Shown: in pieces, positions 43,865 through 51,640 of the stretch
How the letters are laid out: each line of letters begins with the position of its first letter
How positions within the stretch are numbered: position 1 is the stretch's first letter
From: Prevotella sp. 10(H)
Lineage (GTDB): Bacteria; Bacteroidota; Bacteroidia; Bacteroidales; Dysgonomonadaceae
Length of the DNA: 64,000 nt
NCBI RefSeq assembly: GCF_000711235.1
Contig: NZ_JOMI01000007.1
Span: forward strand, 744,001 to 808,000
Direction of reading: 5' to 3'
Program-made: the position numbers and the translations under genes
Notes under the pieces: model-generated
Told to the model about the DNA's origin: nothing
The model's database searches: none
What the model saw: only the letters and a program-made list of their open reading frames with translations

Positions 43865-44392
43865 ATGAAGAATATGATGTTATTTCTGGCAATTTCATTT
43901 TTGGCTTTTATTGCTACTCAGTCTGTTATTGCCCAGTCAAATCCGGCATTTGCGACAAAATATAGTGGGATAGAAGCAGAGAATATGACCCAAAAATATA
44001 AAAGGTCACATTCGAAAGATATACGCCCTACAGAACTTTTCAATCAGCAATTGATGAAAGATTTTCCCGATGCCAAACGTATAGATTGGGAAACAGCTTC
44101 TGATGTGTATGAAGCCGAATTTGAAATCGGACGTACAGATTATAAAGCTTATTATGATAATAATGCCGGTTTGTTTATGTATGTTGTTGAAATACGCGAA
44201 TCCGATTTACCGGCAATTGTAAAGAATACTGCACAGGCACGTTATCCGAAGCACAACTTTGAGGATATAGAAAAAATTGTACGGAGATCTGGAATAATTT
44301 ACAAGATCGAGTTGGAAAGAGAAAAAGATAAGCGGGATGTAAAGGCATTGTTTAAAGAAGATGGGAATTTTATAAAAGAAATAATAGACTAA
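43865..44392 (+). CDS. Exported PepSY-like (DUF2874) protein
   Basis: 175 residues with a signal peptide ending SVIAQS. One PepSY-like/DUF2874 unit follows, with LFNQQLMKDFPDAKRIDWET, YEAEFEIGRTDYKAYYDNN and KHNFEDIEKIVRRSGIIYKI, then ALFKEDGNFIKEI. This alternation of a short helix and antiparallel strands matches periplasmic PepSY-like proteins. It lies 113 bases after the kinase gene and 17 bases before a related lipoprotein gene. Function is not established; roles in signal sensing with the two-component system are plausible. Confidence 0.78.
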   Translation: MKNMMLFLAISFLAFIATQSVIAQSNPAFATKYSGIEAENMTQKYKRSHSKDIRPTELFNQQLMKDFPDAKRIDWETASDVYEAEFEIGRTDYKAYYDNNAGLFMYVVEIRESDLPAIVKNTAQARYPKHNFEDIEKIVRRSGIIYKIELEREKDKRDVKALFKEDGNFIKEIID

Positions 44393-44409
44393 ACTAAAAA
44401 CAGGTAGAA

Positions 44410-45228
44410 ATGAAAAAAGTATTTTTTGTATTGAGTTTATTCGTTGCATCATTTGTTTTTGTCGGATGCAGCGACGATGACGATGTTATTGTATCGTTCG
44501 ATGATCTGCCATCACCTACACAATTGTTTATCAAGAGCCATTTTCCGGGTGAAGAGGTAAGGCTTATTGAAAAAGACAATGATGGTTATGATGTATATCT
44601 TGTGAATGGTTATGATATAGACTTTGATAAGGCAGGCGATTGGGATGATATTGACGGACATGGGAAAGAACTGCCGCAAAGTATTATTAATCTGATACCG
44701 AAAGCTATATCTGACTATGTTACCCAAAATTATCCTGATCAGTTCATTACAGAAATAAATAAGGAAAGGTTCGGATATGAAATAGAGTTAGGAAACAAGG
44801 TTGAACTTGAATTCGATACTGAAGGAAATTTCCTCAGAGTGGATAGTGAAGACAAGGATGATGTTTCTACTTCATTCAACGATTTGCCGTCGGCGGCTCA
44901 ATCGTTTATCAAAACTCATTTTCCGAATGAAGAAGTACGATTGGTTGAAAAAGATAATGACAGCTACGATGTATATCTGGTAAATGGTTATGAGATAGAT
45001 TTTACTATATCCGGAGACTGGGACGATGTTGACGGACATGGCAAAAAGCTGCCTCAGGGTATCATTGATCTGATGCCGAAAGCTATATCTGATTATGTAG
45101 CGCAACACTATCCTGATCAGTTCATTACAGAAATAAATAAGGAAAGACTCGGATATGAAATCGAATTGAACAAAAGGTTAGAACTGGAATTCGATTCCGA
45201 GGGAAAGTTTCTCAGAATAGATAAATAA
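44410..45228 (+). CDS. Surface lipoprotein with two tandem PepSY-like (DUF2874) domains
   Basis: 272 residues. The lipobox FVFVGC is followed by SDDDDVIV, the SDDDD surface-export signal. The mature protein is two near-identical units offset by 126 residues: unit 1 starts SFDDLPSPTQLFIKSHFPGE, unit 2 SFNDLPSAAQSFIKTHFPNE. Each contains NGYDIDF or NGYEIDF, a GDWDD(I/V)DGHGK loop, YPDQFITEINKER and a closing LEFD segment. The two copies are also close at DNA level, so the duplication is recent or kept uniform. A terminator follows at 45260. Confidence 0.85.
   Translation: MKKVFFVLSLFVASFVFVGCSDDDDVIVSFDDLPSPTQLFIKSHFPGEEVRLIEKDNDGYDVYLVNGYDIDFDKAGDWDDIDGHGKELPQSIINLIPKAISDYVTQNYPDQFITEINKERFGYEIELGNKVELEFDTEGNFLRVDSEDKDDVSTSFNDLPSAAQSFIKTHFPNEEVRLVEKDNDSYDVYLVNGYEIDFTISGDWDDVDGHGKKLPQGIIDLMPKAISDYVAQHYPDQFITEINKERLGYEIELNKRLELEFDSEGKFLRIDK
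44494..45225 (+). repeat. In-frame tandem duplication inside the PepSY-like lipoprotein gene
   Basis: Unit 1 begins at 44494 and unit 2 at 44872, an offset of 378 bases (126 codons). Shared long stretches include the bases for YPDQFITEINKER near 44728 and 45106. Confidence 0.8.
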
Positions 45229-45259
45229 AAGGAGAGGTTTATTCTATAAATTTTCTAAA

Positions 45260-45303
45260 AAGCAGGCAGCCGCGGGTAATTATGGTGGCCTGCTTTGCTT
45301 TTT
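45260..45303 (+). terminator. Terminator after the PepSY-like genes
   Basis: AAGCAGGC (45260-45267) pairs with GCCTGCTT (45288-45295), followed by TGCTTTTTAC. Confidence 0.7.
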
Positions 45304-45328
45304 ACGGATTTGGTCTTTCAAAATTGTA

Positions 45329-45336
45329 TATCTTTG
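45329..45336 (+). promoter_or_regulatory. Bacteroidota promoter for the TIGR02757 gene
   Basis: TATCTTTG is an exact -7 match, with TTTG at 45309-45312 (16-base spacing, slightly short). The start point would be near 45343, about 22 bases before the GTG. Confidence 0.5.
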
Positions 45337-45364
45337 TAATCCAAAATATAATCAGGCTGAATTA

Positions 45365-46153
45365 GTGAAAAATATACATATTCTCGAATTAAAAGATTTC
45401 TTAGATAAAAAGGCAGCGCAATACAACAATCCTTCATTTATAGAGAACGACCCGGTCTCCATACCTCACAGCTTTACTCTTAAGCAGGACAGGGAAATTA
45501 TGGGTTTCTTTGCTGCAATATTCGCATGGGGACAGCGTAAAACCATTATTAATAAATGCCGGGAGTTGAGCAGTAGGATGGATAACAGCCCTTATCAGTT
45601 TATTACTCAGCACAGTGATTCTGATCTAAAAAAACTGCTTCAATTTAAGCACCGTACTTTCAATGATACGGATTTGCTCTATTGTATAGATTTTATGAAA
45701 CGGCACTATGCAGCATGTGATACGCTGGAAGATGCTTTCTTTCCCCAACCGGATATGAATGTAGAGACAGCGCTGAATTATTTCGAGGCATATTTCTTTT
45801 CTCATCCCGATGCTCCCATACGTACACGCAAGCATATTCCTTCACCTGCCCGTAAATCGGCATGTAAACGTCTGAATATGTTTCTGCGCTGGATGGTACG
45901 CAATGATAGTAACGGGGTGGATTTCGGATTATGGAAAAAAATAAAGCCCTCCGATCTTATTTGCCCACTCGATCTGCATGTAGAACGCACTGCCCGTAAA
46001 CTATGCTTGCTGCAACGTGATAAACCGGACTGGCAGGCGGCTGTGGAATTAACAAATAATCTTAAAATGCTCAATCCATCCGACCCTGTCAAATACGATT
46101 TTGCACTATTCGGTATCTCCATAGAAGAAAAGTGTATTATAGACGGATTATAA
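45365..46153 (+). CDS. TIGR02757 family protein
   Basis: 262 residues from a GTG start at 45365; no ATG precedes the conserved N-terminal DFLDKKAAQYNNPSFIENDP. Other family segments are REIMGFFAAIFAWGQRKTII, CKRLNMFLRWMVRNDSNGVD, FGLWKKIKPSDLICPLDLHV and DPVKYDFALFGISIEEKC near the C-terminus. This is a conserved Bacteroidota protein of unknown function, cytoplasmic. Its helical fold with an HhH-like C-terminal part reminds me of DNA glycosylases, a weak impression only. Confidence 0.8.
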   Translation: MKNIHILELKDFLDKKAAQYNNPSFIENDPVSIPHSFTLKQDREIMGFFAAIFAWGQRKTIINKCRELSSRMDNSPYQFITQHSDSDLKKLLQFKHRTFNDTDLLYCIDFMKRHYAACDTLEDAFFPQPDMNVETALNYFEAYFFSHPDAPIRTRKHIPSPARKSACKRLNMFLRWMVRNDSNGVDFGLWKKIKPSDLICPLDLHVERTARKLCLLQRDKPDWQAAVELTNNLKMLNPSDPVKYDFALFGISIEEKCIIDGL

Positions 46154-46205
46154 TATAAGAAATTCACATATTTAACGTTTTATATACTGTAGGTTATTTT
46201 TTTCG

Positions 46206-46213
46206 TATATTTG
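46206..46213 (+). promoter_or_regulatory. Bacteroidota -7 element for rsmI
   Basis: TATATTTG is an exact match, 33 bases before the rsmI ATG. Confidence 0.45.
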
Positions 46214-46245
46214 CAACGCGTATATTGGTATAGTAAAGAAAGGAA

Positions 46246-46920
46246 ATGGGAAAGTTATATATCATACCCACGCCTGTTGGCAATTTAGAGGATATGACGT
46301 TCAGGGCCGTACGACTACTGAAAGAAGCGCAACTTATCCTTGCAGAAGATACACGGACTACAGGTATCCTTCTGAAGCATTTCGATATACAGAATAAGAT
46401 GCAGTCTTATCATAAATTTAACGAACATAAAGCCGTCTCACATATTGTAGACAGACTGAATGCCGGAGAAAATATAGCTTTGGTGTCGGATGCCGGTACT
46501 CCGGGGATATCCGACCCGGGATTTCTTGTCGTACGCGAATGTGTTAAAGCCGGAATAAATGTAGAGTGCCTGCCGGGAGCAACTGCTTTTGTGCCTGCAC
46601 TGGTATCATCGGGTATCCCGTGTGACAGATTTTGTTTCGAAGGATTTCTGCCACAGAAAAAAGGTCGCATGACGCGCCTTAAGGCATTGGCAGAAGAAAC
46701 CCGTACTATTGTTTTTTATGAATCGCCACACAGAGTATTGAAAACATTAACACAACTATCCGAATATATGGGAGAGGAAAGGTATGCAGCTACCTGCCGC
46801 GAAATATCGAAAGTATATGAGGAAACCCGCCGAGGAACGCTTAAAGAACTAATATCTCATTTTTCGATGAACGAACCGAGAGGGGAATTTGTTATAATCC
46901 TATCTGGTAAAAATGAATAA
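46246..46920 (+). CDS. rsmI: 16S rRNA (cytidine-1402-2'-O)-methyltransferase RsmI
   Basis: 224 residues, shorter than the E. coli enzyme (about 286) because the C-terminal extra domain is missing, as is common in Bacteroidota. SAM-dependent tetrapyrrole-methylase fold motifs are LYIIPTPVGNLEDMTFRAVR, AEDTRTTGILLKHF, NIALVSDAGTPGISDPGFLV and CLPGATAFVPALVSSGIPCD. It 2'-O-methylates C1402 of 16S rRNA near the P site. A coiled-coil lipoprotein follows at 46964. Confidence 0.93.
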   Translation: MGKLYIIPTPVGNLEDMTFRAVRLLKEAQLILAEDTRTTGILLKHFDIQNKMQSYHKFNEHKAVSHIVDRLNAGENIALVSDAGTPGISDPGFLVVRECVKAGINVECLPGATAFVPALVSSGIPCDRFCFEGFLPQKKGRMTRLKALAEETRTIVFYESPHRVLKTLTQLSEYMGEERYAATCREISKVYEETRRGTLKELISHFSMNEPRGEFVIILSGKNE

Positions 46921-46963
46921 ATTGATAAATAGATAATAAAACTAACAAGTTAAATATTTGTAT

Positions 46964-47836
46964 ATGAAAAAATTATTTGTGGGATGCTTCTGCTTATTAG
47001 CACTGGCTTCATGTAATGTGAAAAATTCGGATGAATATAAGGCCCTGCAGGCCGAAAGAGATTCATTGATGCAGGTAAGTTCTCAGGGAAATGCAGAACT
47101 GACAGAGATGAACAGCCTTATAAATGATGTAGAGGAAAATTTCAGGCAAATAAGGGAAGCTGAAAAATATTTGGCTCTCCAGTCGAAAACTAAAGGAGAA
47201 ATGTCTAACGACGTTAAAACGCGTGTGAAAGACAACTTTGAAATGATTAACGAAATTCTGAAGAAGAATAAAGCTGATATCGATAAACTGAACGATCGCC
47301 TGAAAAACAATTCAGGACAGATGTCGGGATTGAAGTCTACTATCGAACGATTGAATAATGAGTTGACAGAAAGAGCTACTACTATTAGCGAATTACAAAA
47401 GTCCCTTGCTACACGCGATGCTCAGATAGCTTCTTTGGAGACCGATGTAAAGGCGCTGACAGACAATGTTGATAATCTGGCTGCACAGACTGCGGAGCAG
47501 GCTTCTAAAATCAAAGAGCAGGATAAAGAACTGAACACGGCATATTACATGTTCGGCACATCTAAAGAACTGAAGGAAGCTAAAGTTGTTACAGGTGGAT
47601 TTCTTGCATCTAACAAAATATTAAACGAAGGTATCGAAAAGAGCAAGTTTATCAAAATAGATATTCGTGATACTCAGAATATTCCTGTATATGACAAGAA
47701 AGCTAAGATATTGTCTGATCATCCGAAAGACAGCTATACATTGGAGAAAGATGCCAGTGGTAAAATGGTTGTGAAGATTTCGGATTTTAAGAGATTCTGG
47801 AGCCTTACTAAGTTCTTAGTTGTAGAAGTAGGATAA
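46964..47836 (+). CDS. Coiled-coil lipoprotein
   Basis: 290 residues from the ATG at 46964, with an upstream in-frame TTG two codons earlier. The lipobox LLALASC is followed by NVKNSDE. A long coiled coil occupies about 25-200 (RLKNNSGQMSGLKSTIERLN, LATRDAQIASLETDVKALTD). A small C-terminal beta domain then has KVVTGGFLASNKILNEG, FIKIDIRDTQNIPVYDKKA and a closing KFLVVEVG. I know similar proteins only as conserved Bacteroidales lipoproteins of unknown function, perhaps envelope spacers. Confidence 0.75.
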   Translation: MKKLFVGCFCLLALASCNVKNSDEYKALQAERDSLMQVSSQGNAELTEMNSLINDVEENFRQIREAEKYLALQSKTKGEMSNDVKTRVKDNFEMINEILKKNKADIDKLNDRLKNNSGQMSGLKSTIERLNNELTERATTISELQKSLATRDAQIASLETDVKALTDNVDNLAAQTAEQASKIKEQDKELNTAYYMFGTSKELKEAKVVTGGFLASNKILNEGIEKSKFIKIDIRDTQNIPVYDKKAKILSDHPKDSYTLEKDASGKMVVKISDFKRFWSLTKFLVVEVG

Positions 47837-47853
47837 AGAAACAAAAATATTAG

Positions 47854-47891
47854 AAAGCCGGTACTTAGGATTCAGTATCGGCTTTTATTTT
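47854..47891. terminator. Bidirectional terminator overlapping the araC-like stop
   Basis: AAAGCCG and CGGCTTT, with inner TACT/AGTA, pair from 47854 to 47884, followed by TATTTTAT. The TAA stop of the leftward regulator gene (47865-47867) lies in the loop. It ends the rightward lipoprotein transcript and possibly the leftward one. Confidence 0.7.
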
Positions 47892-48827
47892 ATACCCGGT
47901 ATCATCAGTACCAGAAATCTGAGGAAGAATTATTAATTCTGCCTGTCTTTTTCGATAAGATAACGGAGTTAACCCTTCCTTTTTTTTGAAAAAAGATGCA
48001 AAATAAGCAGGGGACTGAAAGCCGAGTTCTTCCGAAATCTGATGAATTGGGAAATCGGTAAAACGTAGCATCTTTTTTGCTTCCATTATTATAGTATTGT
48101 TTATCCACTCGATAGCCGGATGACCTGTTACATTTTTCACAGAAACGGATAAATAGTACGAAGATATATTTAGTTTTTCGGCATAAAATGCTACACCTCT
48201 TTGCACAGGGCGGATATGGGTCAAAAGCTGGGTAAACCGGAATGTTATATTCTCTTTATGCTCTTCGCTTTTTGATTCTTTTAAAGAAAATTGCGAAGAA
48301 TAACCGGATATTATTTCAGTAATTAGTACATACAACATGGTATTTATTATCAAGGCATGGAGAGGAGAATCCTTTAGTTTATATAATTCCCGCAGATGCC
48401 GTATGTATGACTGGATGTAGTACATCTTATGATCTGAAATCATTAAAACCGGATTGAGAGCGGCCTGCCATAGAAATTCAATATTGGGAAGGAAATAAAA
48501 ACTATTGATATAACTCGAAGATATGTAGATCGAATTAATTTTTGCATCTTCTGATTCCCTGTAATATTCGAATGCCGCATTCTGAGAAATAGAAACAATG
48601 GCCGGAGCCTTAACATAATATTTTTGATAATTTATCTGTATCTCGATTCCTCCTTCCTTGATAAAACTTATCAGCAAACCATCTTTATTTATATATTTCA
48701 TATGATAACTCTCCGAATTATGTGGGTTATCAAAAAGAATAAACTTTTTATCAATATGAGGTAAATTATATTCCTTGTAATAATTAATGAAAATATCGAT
48801 CTGCAAGCTGATCTCGTTATTATCCAT
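47865..48827 (-). CDS. AraC-family transcriptional regulator
   Basis: 320 residues. An N-terminal effector or dimerisation region of about 190 residues has no family I can name. The C-terminal AraC double helix-turn-helix (about 210-310) reads VAFYAEKLNISSYYLSVSVK, HPAIEWINNTIIMEAKKMLR, and IHQISEELGFQSPAYFASFF with FKKKEGLTPLSYRKRQ at the end. The gene is downstream of and co-directional with the two paralogous secreted protein genes, with a 178-base gap, so it may regulate them. Its stop lies within a terminator. Confidence 0.87.
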   Translation of the reverse strand: MDNNEISLQIDIFINYYKEYNLPHIDKKFILFDNPHNSESYHMKYINKDGLLISFIKEGGIEIQINYQKYYVKAPAIVSISQNAAFEYYRESEDAKINSIYISSSYINSFYFLPNIEFLWQAALNPVLMISDHKMYYIQSYIRHLRELYKLKDSPLHALIINTMLYVLITEIISGYSSQFSLKESKSEEHKENITFRFTQLLTHIRPVQRGVAFYAEKLNISSYYLSVSVKNVTGHPAIEWINNTIIMEAKKMLRFTDFPIHQISEELGFQSPAYFASFFKKKEGLTPLSYRKRQAELIILPQISGTDDTGYKIKADTES

Positions 48828-49005
48828 AGTTGTAGAATTTAGAATAATTAGAATATCTTTCGTTAAAGGATAAACTCTATTTTTCTTATATTAATATAGA
48901 TATATACTGAGAATCTTAAAAGATAAATATATGGGCATAATATTAAAACAGGGCTTATTACATCGTAAATGTAATGATTTGTTTTGAATATTTTTTTATA
49001 ATTAA

Positions 49006-50262
49006 TTATCTATCTAATATCTGTCTGACTTTTAGTCCTTTCGAAAAGTTGGAGCCTGTAGGCTTGTTTATGTATGCCTCTGCACTTTTGCCTGTAATGG
49101 GATCAGGAGGGTCTACAATAGTTGCAGGGTCATTATGCGGTAACCCGAAAGTGGCTGACGGACGTCTTATAACCATACGTATTACATCGCCTGCATTAAA
49201 TTCTTTTACAGAGTAAGGAGTAAGCACGGATTCACAGATATTCCGGACGGAACTCCATTCCCAAACACCGATTCCTTTTGTTAAATCAACCCAGCTTGAA
49301 CCTACCTGTTGTTGTATAGCAACTTCAAGAGCTACAACATTTTTATTCCGGTCGCCTTCAAACTGGTTTGTGGGACCAAACGGAACATAGTTTACAAATC
49401 CGTTGAATTCACATAAAGCTTTTTCTTTGAATGTAAATGTATTGCCTGACGGATTGAATGTCATCAACTGTTTGCCGTCTACTGTATTAATTTTTATCTC
49501 GCTGCTTCCCCATGTGATGACAATATTATCTCCATTATTAAGGCTTGTTTTGTTAGGCCATTGATAAGCATTGCTTTGTGCATATACATATTTCGCCTGA
49601 ATGACCGGTAGTTGTACTTTACCAACTTTAGAGCCAGCATCTACACCGAGTACTTCCGCCCTGTTTATAATCGGAGTCACACCGATTCTCATATCTCCGG
49701 CTATATGAAGTGTAGTAAGGGGAGATTTACTTCCAATACCTACCAGCCCTGTACCGGTAATATAGAGCCTGTCTGACATGTTTGTCCTAAATGATAAAGG
49801 GGTGTTTTCCTGCGTTCCGAGATAATTAGTAGTAGGGTTTGTTCCGGCATTACCGCCAAGCAGCCATAGTGGTGCTGTCGGTAATTCCATATGGGAAATA
49901 TTTTTCCATTCGGTTCCGTCCCATACACATACTCCTGCTTTAAGATCTGCTATCGATTTATTCAAATTGTAGACTAATAATCCTTTATGACGCAATTTCT
50001 TTATAATATCGCCACTCGTATTACCCACTATAAAAGGAAAATTATTTTTACCGGTTAATGCAAGGCGGGGTAATAATATACCTCCTCCTTCTTTATCGGT
50101 AGTGGCAGACTGCGGGTCGAAATATTCAACTTCATTAGTCTTTATATCGAGTAGCGTAGCGTCTTGAGGATCGGTGTCCGAACCGATTGTTATCTGTGCG
50201 GAAACAGATAGTGATAACACACAAAAAAGCAAGAGTGAAAATATAGAGGTTTTCATAATCAT
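49006..50262 (-). CDS. Secreted repeat-containing surface protein (paralogue 2)
   Basis: 418 residues with a signal peptide (FSLLLFCVLSLSVSAQ), starting at either Met1 (50262) or Met3. Motifs are VTIGSD-like (ITIGSDTDPQDATLLDIK), GGGILLPRLALTGKNNFPF, LVYNLNKSIADLKAGVCVWD, GTEWKNI and a tail-fibre-like beta segment LYITGTGLVGIGSKSPLTTL, HIAGDMRIG. That last motif recurs in bacterial surface and phage fibre-type proteins. The C-terminal part is a beta domain. It starts 6 bases after the stop of its paralogue upstream, so they form one transcript. Possible adhesin or fibre component; not established. Confidence 0.7.
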   Translation of the reverse strand: MIMKTSIFSLLLFCVLSLSVSAQITIGSDTDPQDATLLDIKTNEVEYFDPQSATTDKEGGGILLPRLALTGKNNFPFIVGNTSGDIIKKLRHKGLLVYNLNKSIADLKAGVCVWDGTEWKNISHMELPTAPLWLLGGNAGTNPTTNYLGTQENTPLSFRTNMSDRLYITGTGLVGIGSKSPLTTLHIAGDMRIGVTPIINRAEVLGVDAGSKVGKVQLPVIQAKYVYAQSNAYQWPNKTSLNNGDNIVITWGSSEIKINTVDGKQLMTFNPSGNTFTFKEKALCEFNGFVNYVPFGPTNQFEGDRNKNVVALEVAIQQQVGSSWVDLTKGIGVWEWSSVRNICESVLTPYSVKEFNAGDVIRMVIRRPSATFGLPHNDPATIVDPPDPITGKSAEAYINKPTGSNFSKGLKVRQILDR

Positions 50263-50268
50263 ATCTTT

Positions 50269-51459
50269 TTACATGGCTATAATTTTCAACCCTTTAACTT
50301 TGGATGTAGTGTTTGCAAATATTCCGCCAAGGCCCGCTGTATGATGGTATAAGCCAAAAGTAGCTGCCGGACGTTTGATTATCATCCTTATCTGGTCGCC
50401 GGCATTGAATGAGTCGATTCCCGGAGGTACATTAACGGTTTTCGCTACATCTTTTACTGCTCCGCCTACCCATATGACACGCGCTGCAGTAAAGTCAGTC
50501 CAAGCCCCTCCTCCCTTTCTATATTGTATGATAACGTTTAGTGCAGCGCCTGAATTCTGAAAGGCGGTGTAAAAAGAAGTCGGGGGAGTAGCATACGGTT
50601 GGTAGATTATATATCCGCTTATTTCGCACAACGCATTCTCTCTGAATGTAAAAGTATTGTCCGAATTGATAGTCATCAGATTATTAGTAGAGATATCTCC
50701 GCTTGCCCATGTAACTATAACTTCATTACCATTATCCAGTGCAGTCCTGTTTGCCTGAGTCATTCTTTGCTCGGTAGCGCTTTCGGCAAACATAAGCTTT
50801 GCGGGTATCGAGGCAGCCGTACCCACTTGCCCTTCATCATTTATAACCAGAACCTTTGGGTTATTGGACAATATATCGGCCCTAGTCAATATCATATTTC
50901 CGTTTACATGCAGGGTAGCCAATGGAGATTTGGTTCCTATACCTACATTTCCTGTACCGGTAATATATATTCTGTCCAGTTTATTTGTCCTGATTGATAA
51001 GGCTGTATTTTCCTGTGTCCCGATATAATTGGTAAGGGCATTCGTGCCGCTGTTTCCGGTCAATGACCATGCCTCTTGTGCTTGTGGTAGAGCTGCAGTG
51101 AATTCTTTCCATTGGCTTCCGTCCCATACACATACCCCGGCACCTAATTTGTCGCTTGTGGGTCCTATATTGTAAACCACCAGCCCTGTATACCGAAGTT
51201 TCCTGATCATCTCTTCGGGAATACTATTATCGGTGAAATACAAATCTGTTTTACTGCTAAGCTGGACGCGCGGTATTAATAGTCCGCCACCGTCTTTATC
51301 GGTTGTAGGAGCTAACGGGTTTGAATCTTCTACTTTCAGACTTTTCATATCCAGTATAGCTGCTTCTTCGGGGGGATGATTCGATCCTACAGTTACTTGG
51401 GCGGAAAGCGATGCGGACAGCATCAGAAAAGCTGATATTGTAAGTATGTAAGGTCTCAT
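50269..51459 (-). CDS. Secreted repeat-containing surface protein (paralogue 1)
   Basis: 396 residues with a signal peptide (ISAFLMLSASLSAQ). It shares motif order with the following gene: VTVGSNHPPEEAAILDMKSL, GGGLLIPRVQLSSKTDLYF, LVVYNIGPTSDKLGAGVCVW, DGSQWKE, TGNSGTNALTNYIGTQENTA, IYITGTGNVGIGTKSPLATL and HVNGNMIL. The C-terminal half is a beta domain with FNAGDQIRMIIKRPAATFGL. It is the upstream member of a two-gene set. A consensus -7 element lies at 51518-51525. Both resemble the N-terminus of the FISUMP protein at 4778. Confidence 0.7.
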   Translation of the reverse strand: MRPYILTISAFLMLSASLSAQVTVGSNHPPEEAAILDMKSLKVEDSNPLAPTTDKDGGGLLIPRVQLSSKTDLYFTDNSIPEEMIRKLRYTGLVVYNIGPTSDKLGAGVCVWDGSQWKEFTAALPQAQEAWSLTGNSGTNALTNYIGTQENTALSIRTNKLDRIYITGTGNVGIGTKSPLATLHVNGNMILTRADILSNNPKVLVINDEGQVGTAASIPAKLMFAESATEQRMTQANRTALDNGNEVIVTWASGDISTNNLMTINSDNTFTFRENALCEISGYIIYQPYATPPTSFYTAFQNSGAALNVIIQYRKGGGAWTDFTAARVIWVGGAVKDVAKTVNVPPGIDSFNAGDQIRMIIKRPAATFGLYHHTAGLGGIFANTTSKVKGLKIIAM

Positions 51460-51517
51460 AACTATAATATTTTTGTCTCCGGCTATCGATCGGTTCTTTC
51501 TAGTCGATAATTAAATA

Positions 51518-51525
51518 CAAAGATA
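51518..51525 (-). promoter_or_regulatory. Bacteroidota -7 element for the secreted-protein pair
   Basis: On the minus strand TATCTTTG matches exactly, 59 bases before the ATG at 51459. The -33 box is not clear. Confidence 0.45.
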
Positions 51526-51628
51526 GTTTGTTATTTAAATTGAATTATTTCGTTTTTTTTGAAAAATATTTCGATTTTTTCTTTATCGGGCGCAATAATA
51601 GTCCGCGTGTCCAAGCCTAAATAATTAC

Positions 51629-51636
51629 TACCTTTG
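51629..51636 (+). promoter_or_regulatory. -7 element abutting the radical SAM start codon
   Basis: TACCTTTG is an exact TAnnTTTG match ending only 4 bases before the ATG at 51641. If used, transcription would begin at or next to the start codon, giving a leaderless or near-leaderless mRNA. No clear -33 TTTG is seen upstream. Confidence 0.4.
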
Positions 51637-51640
51637 CCCC

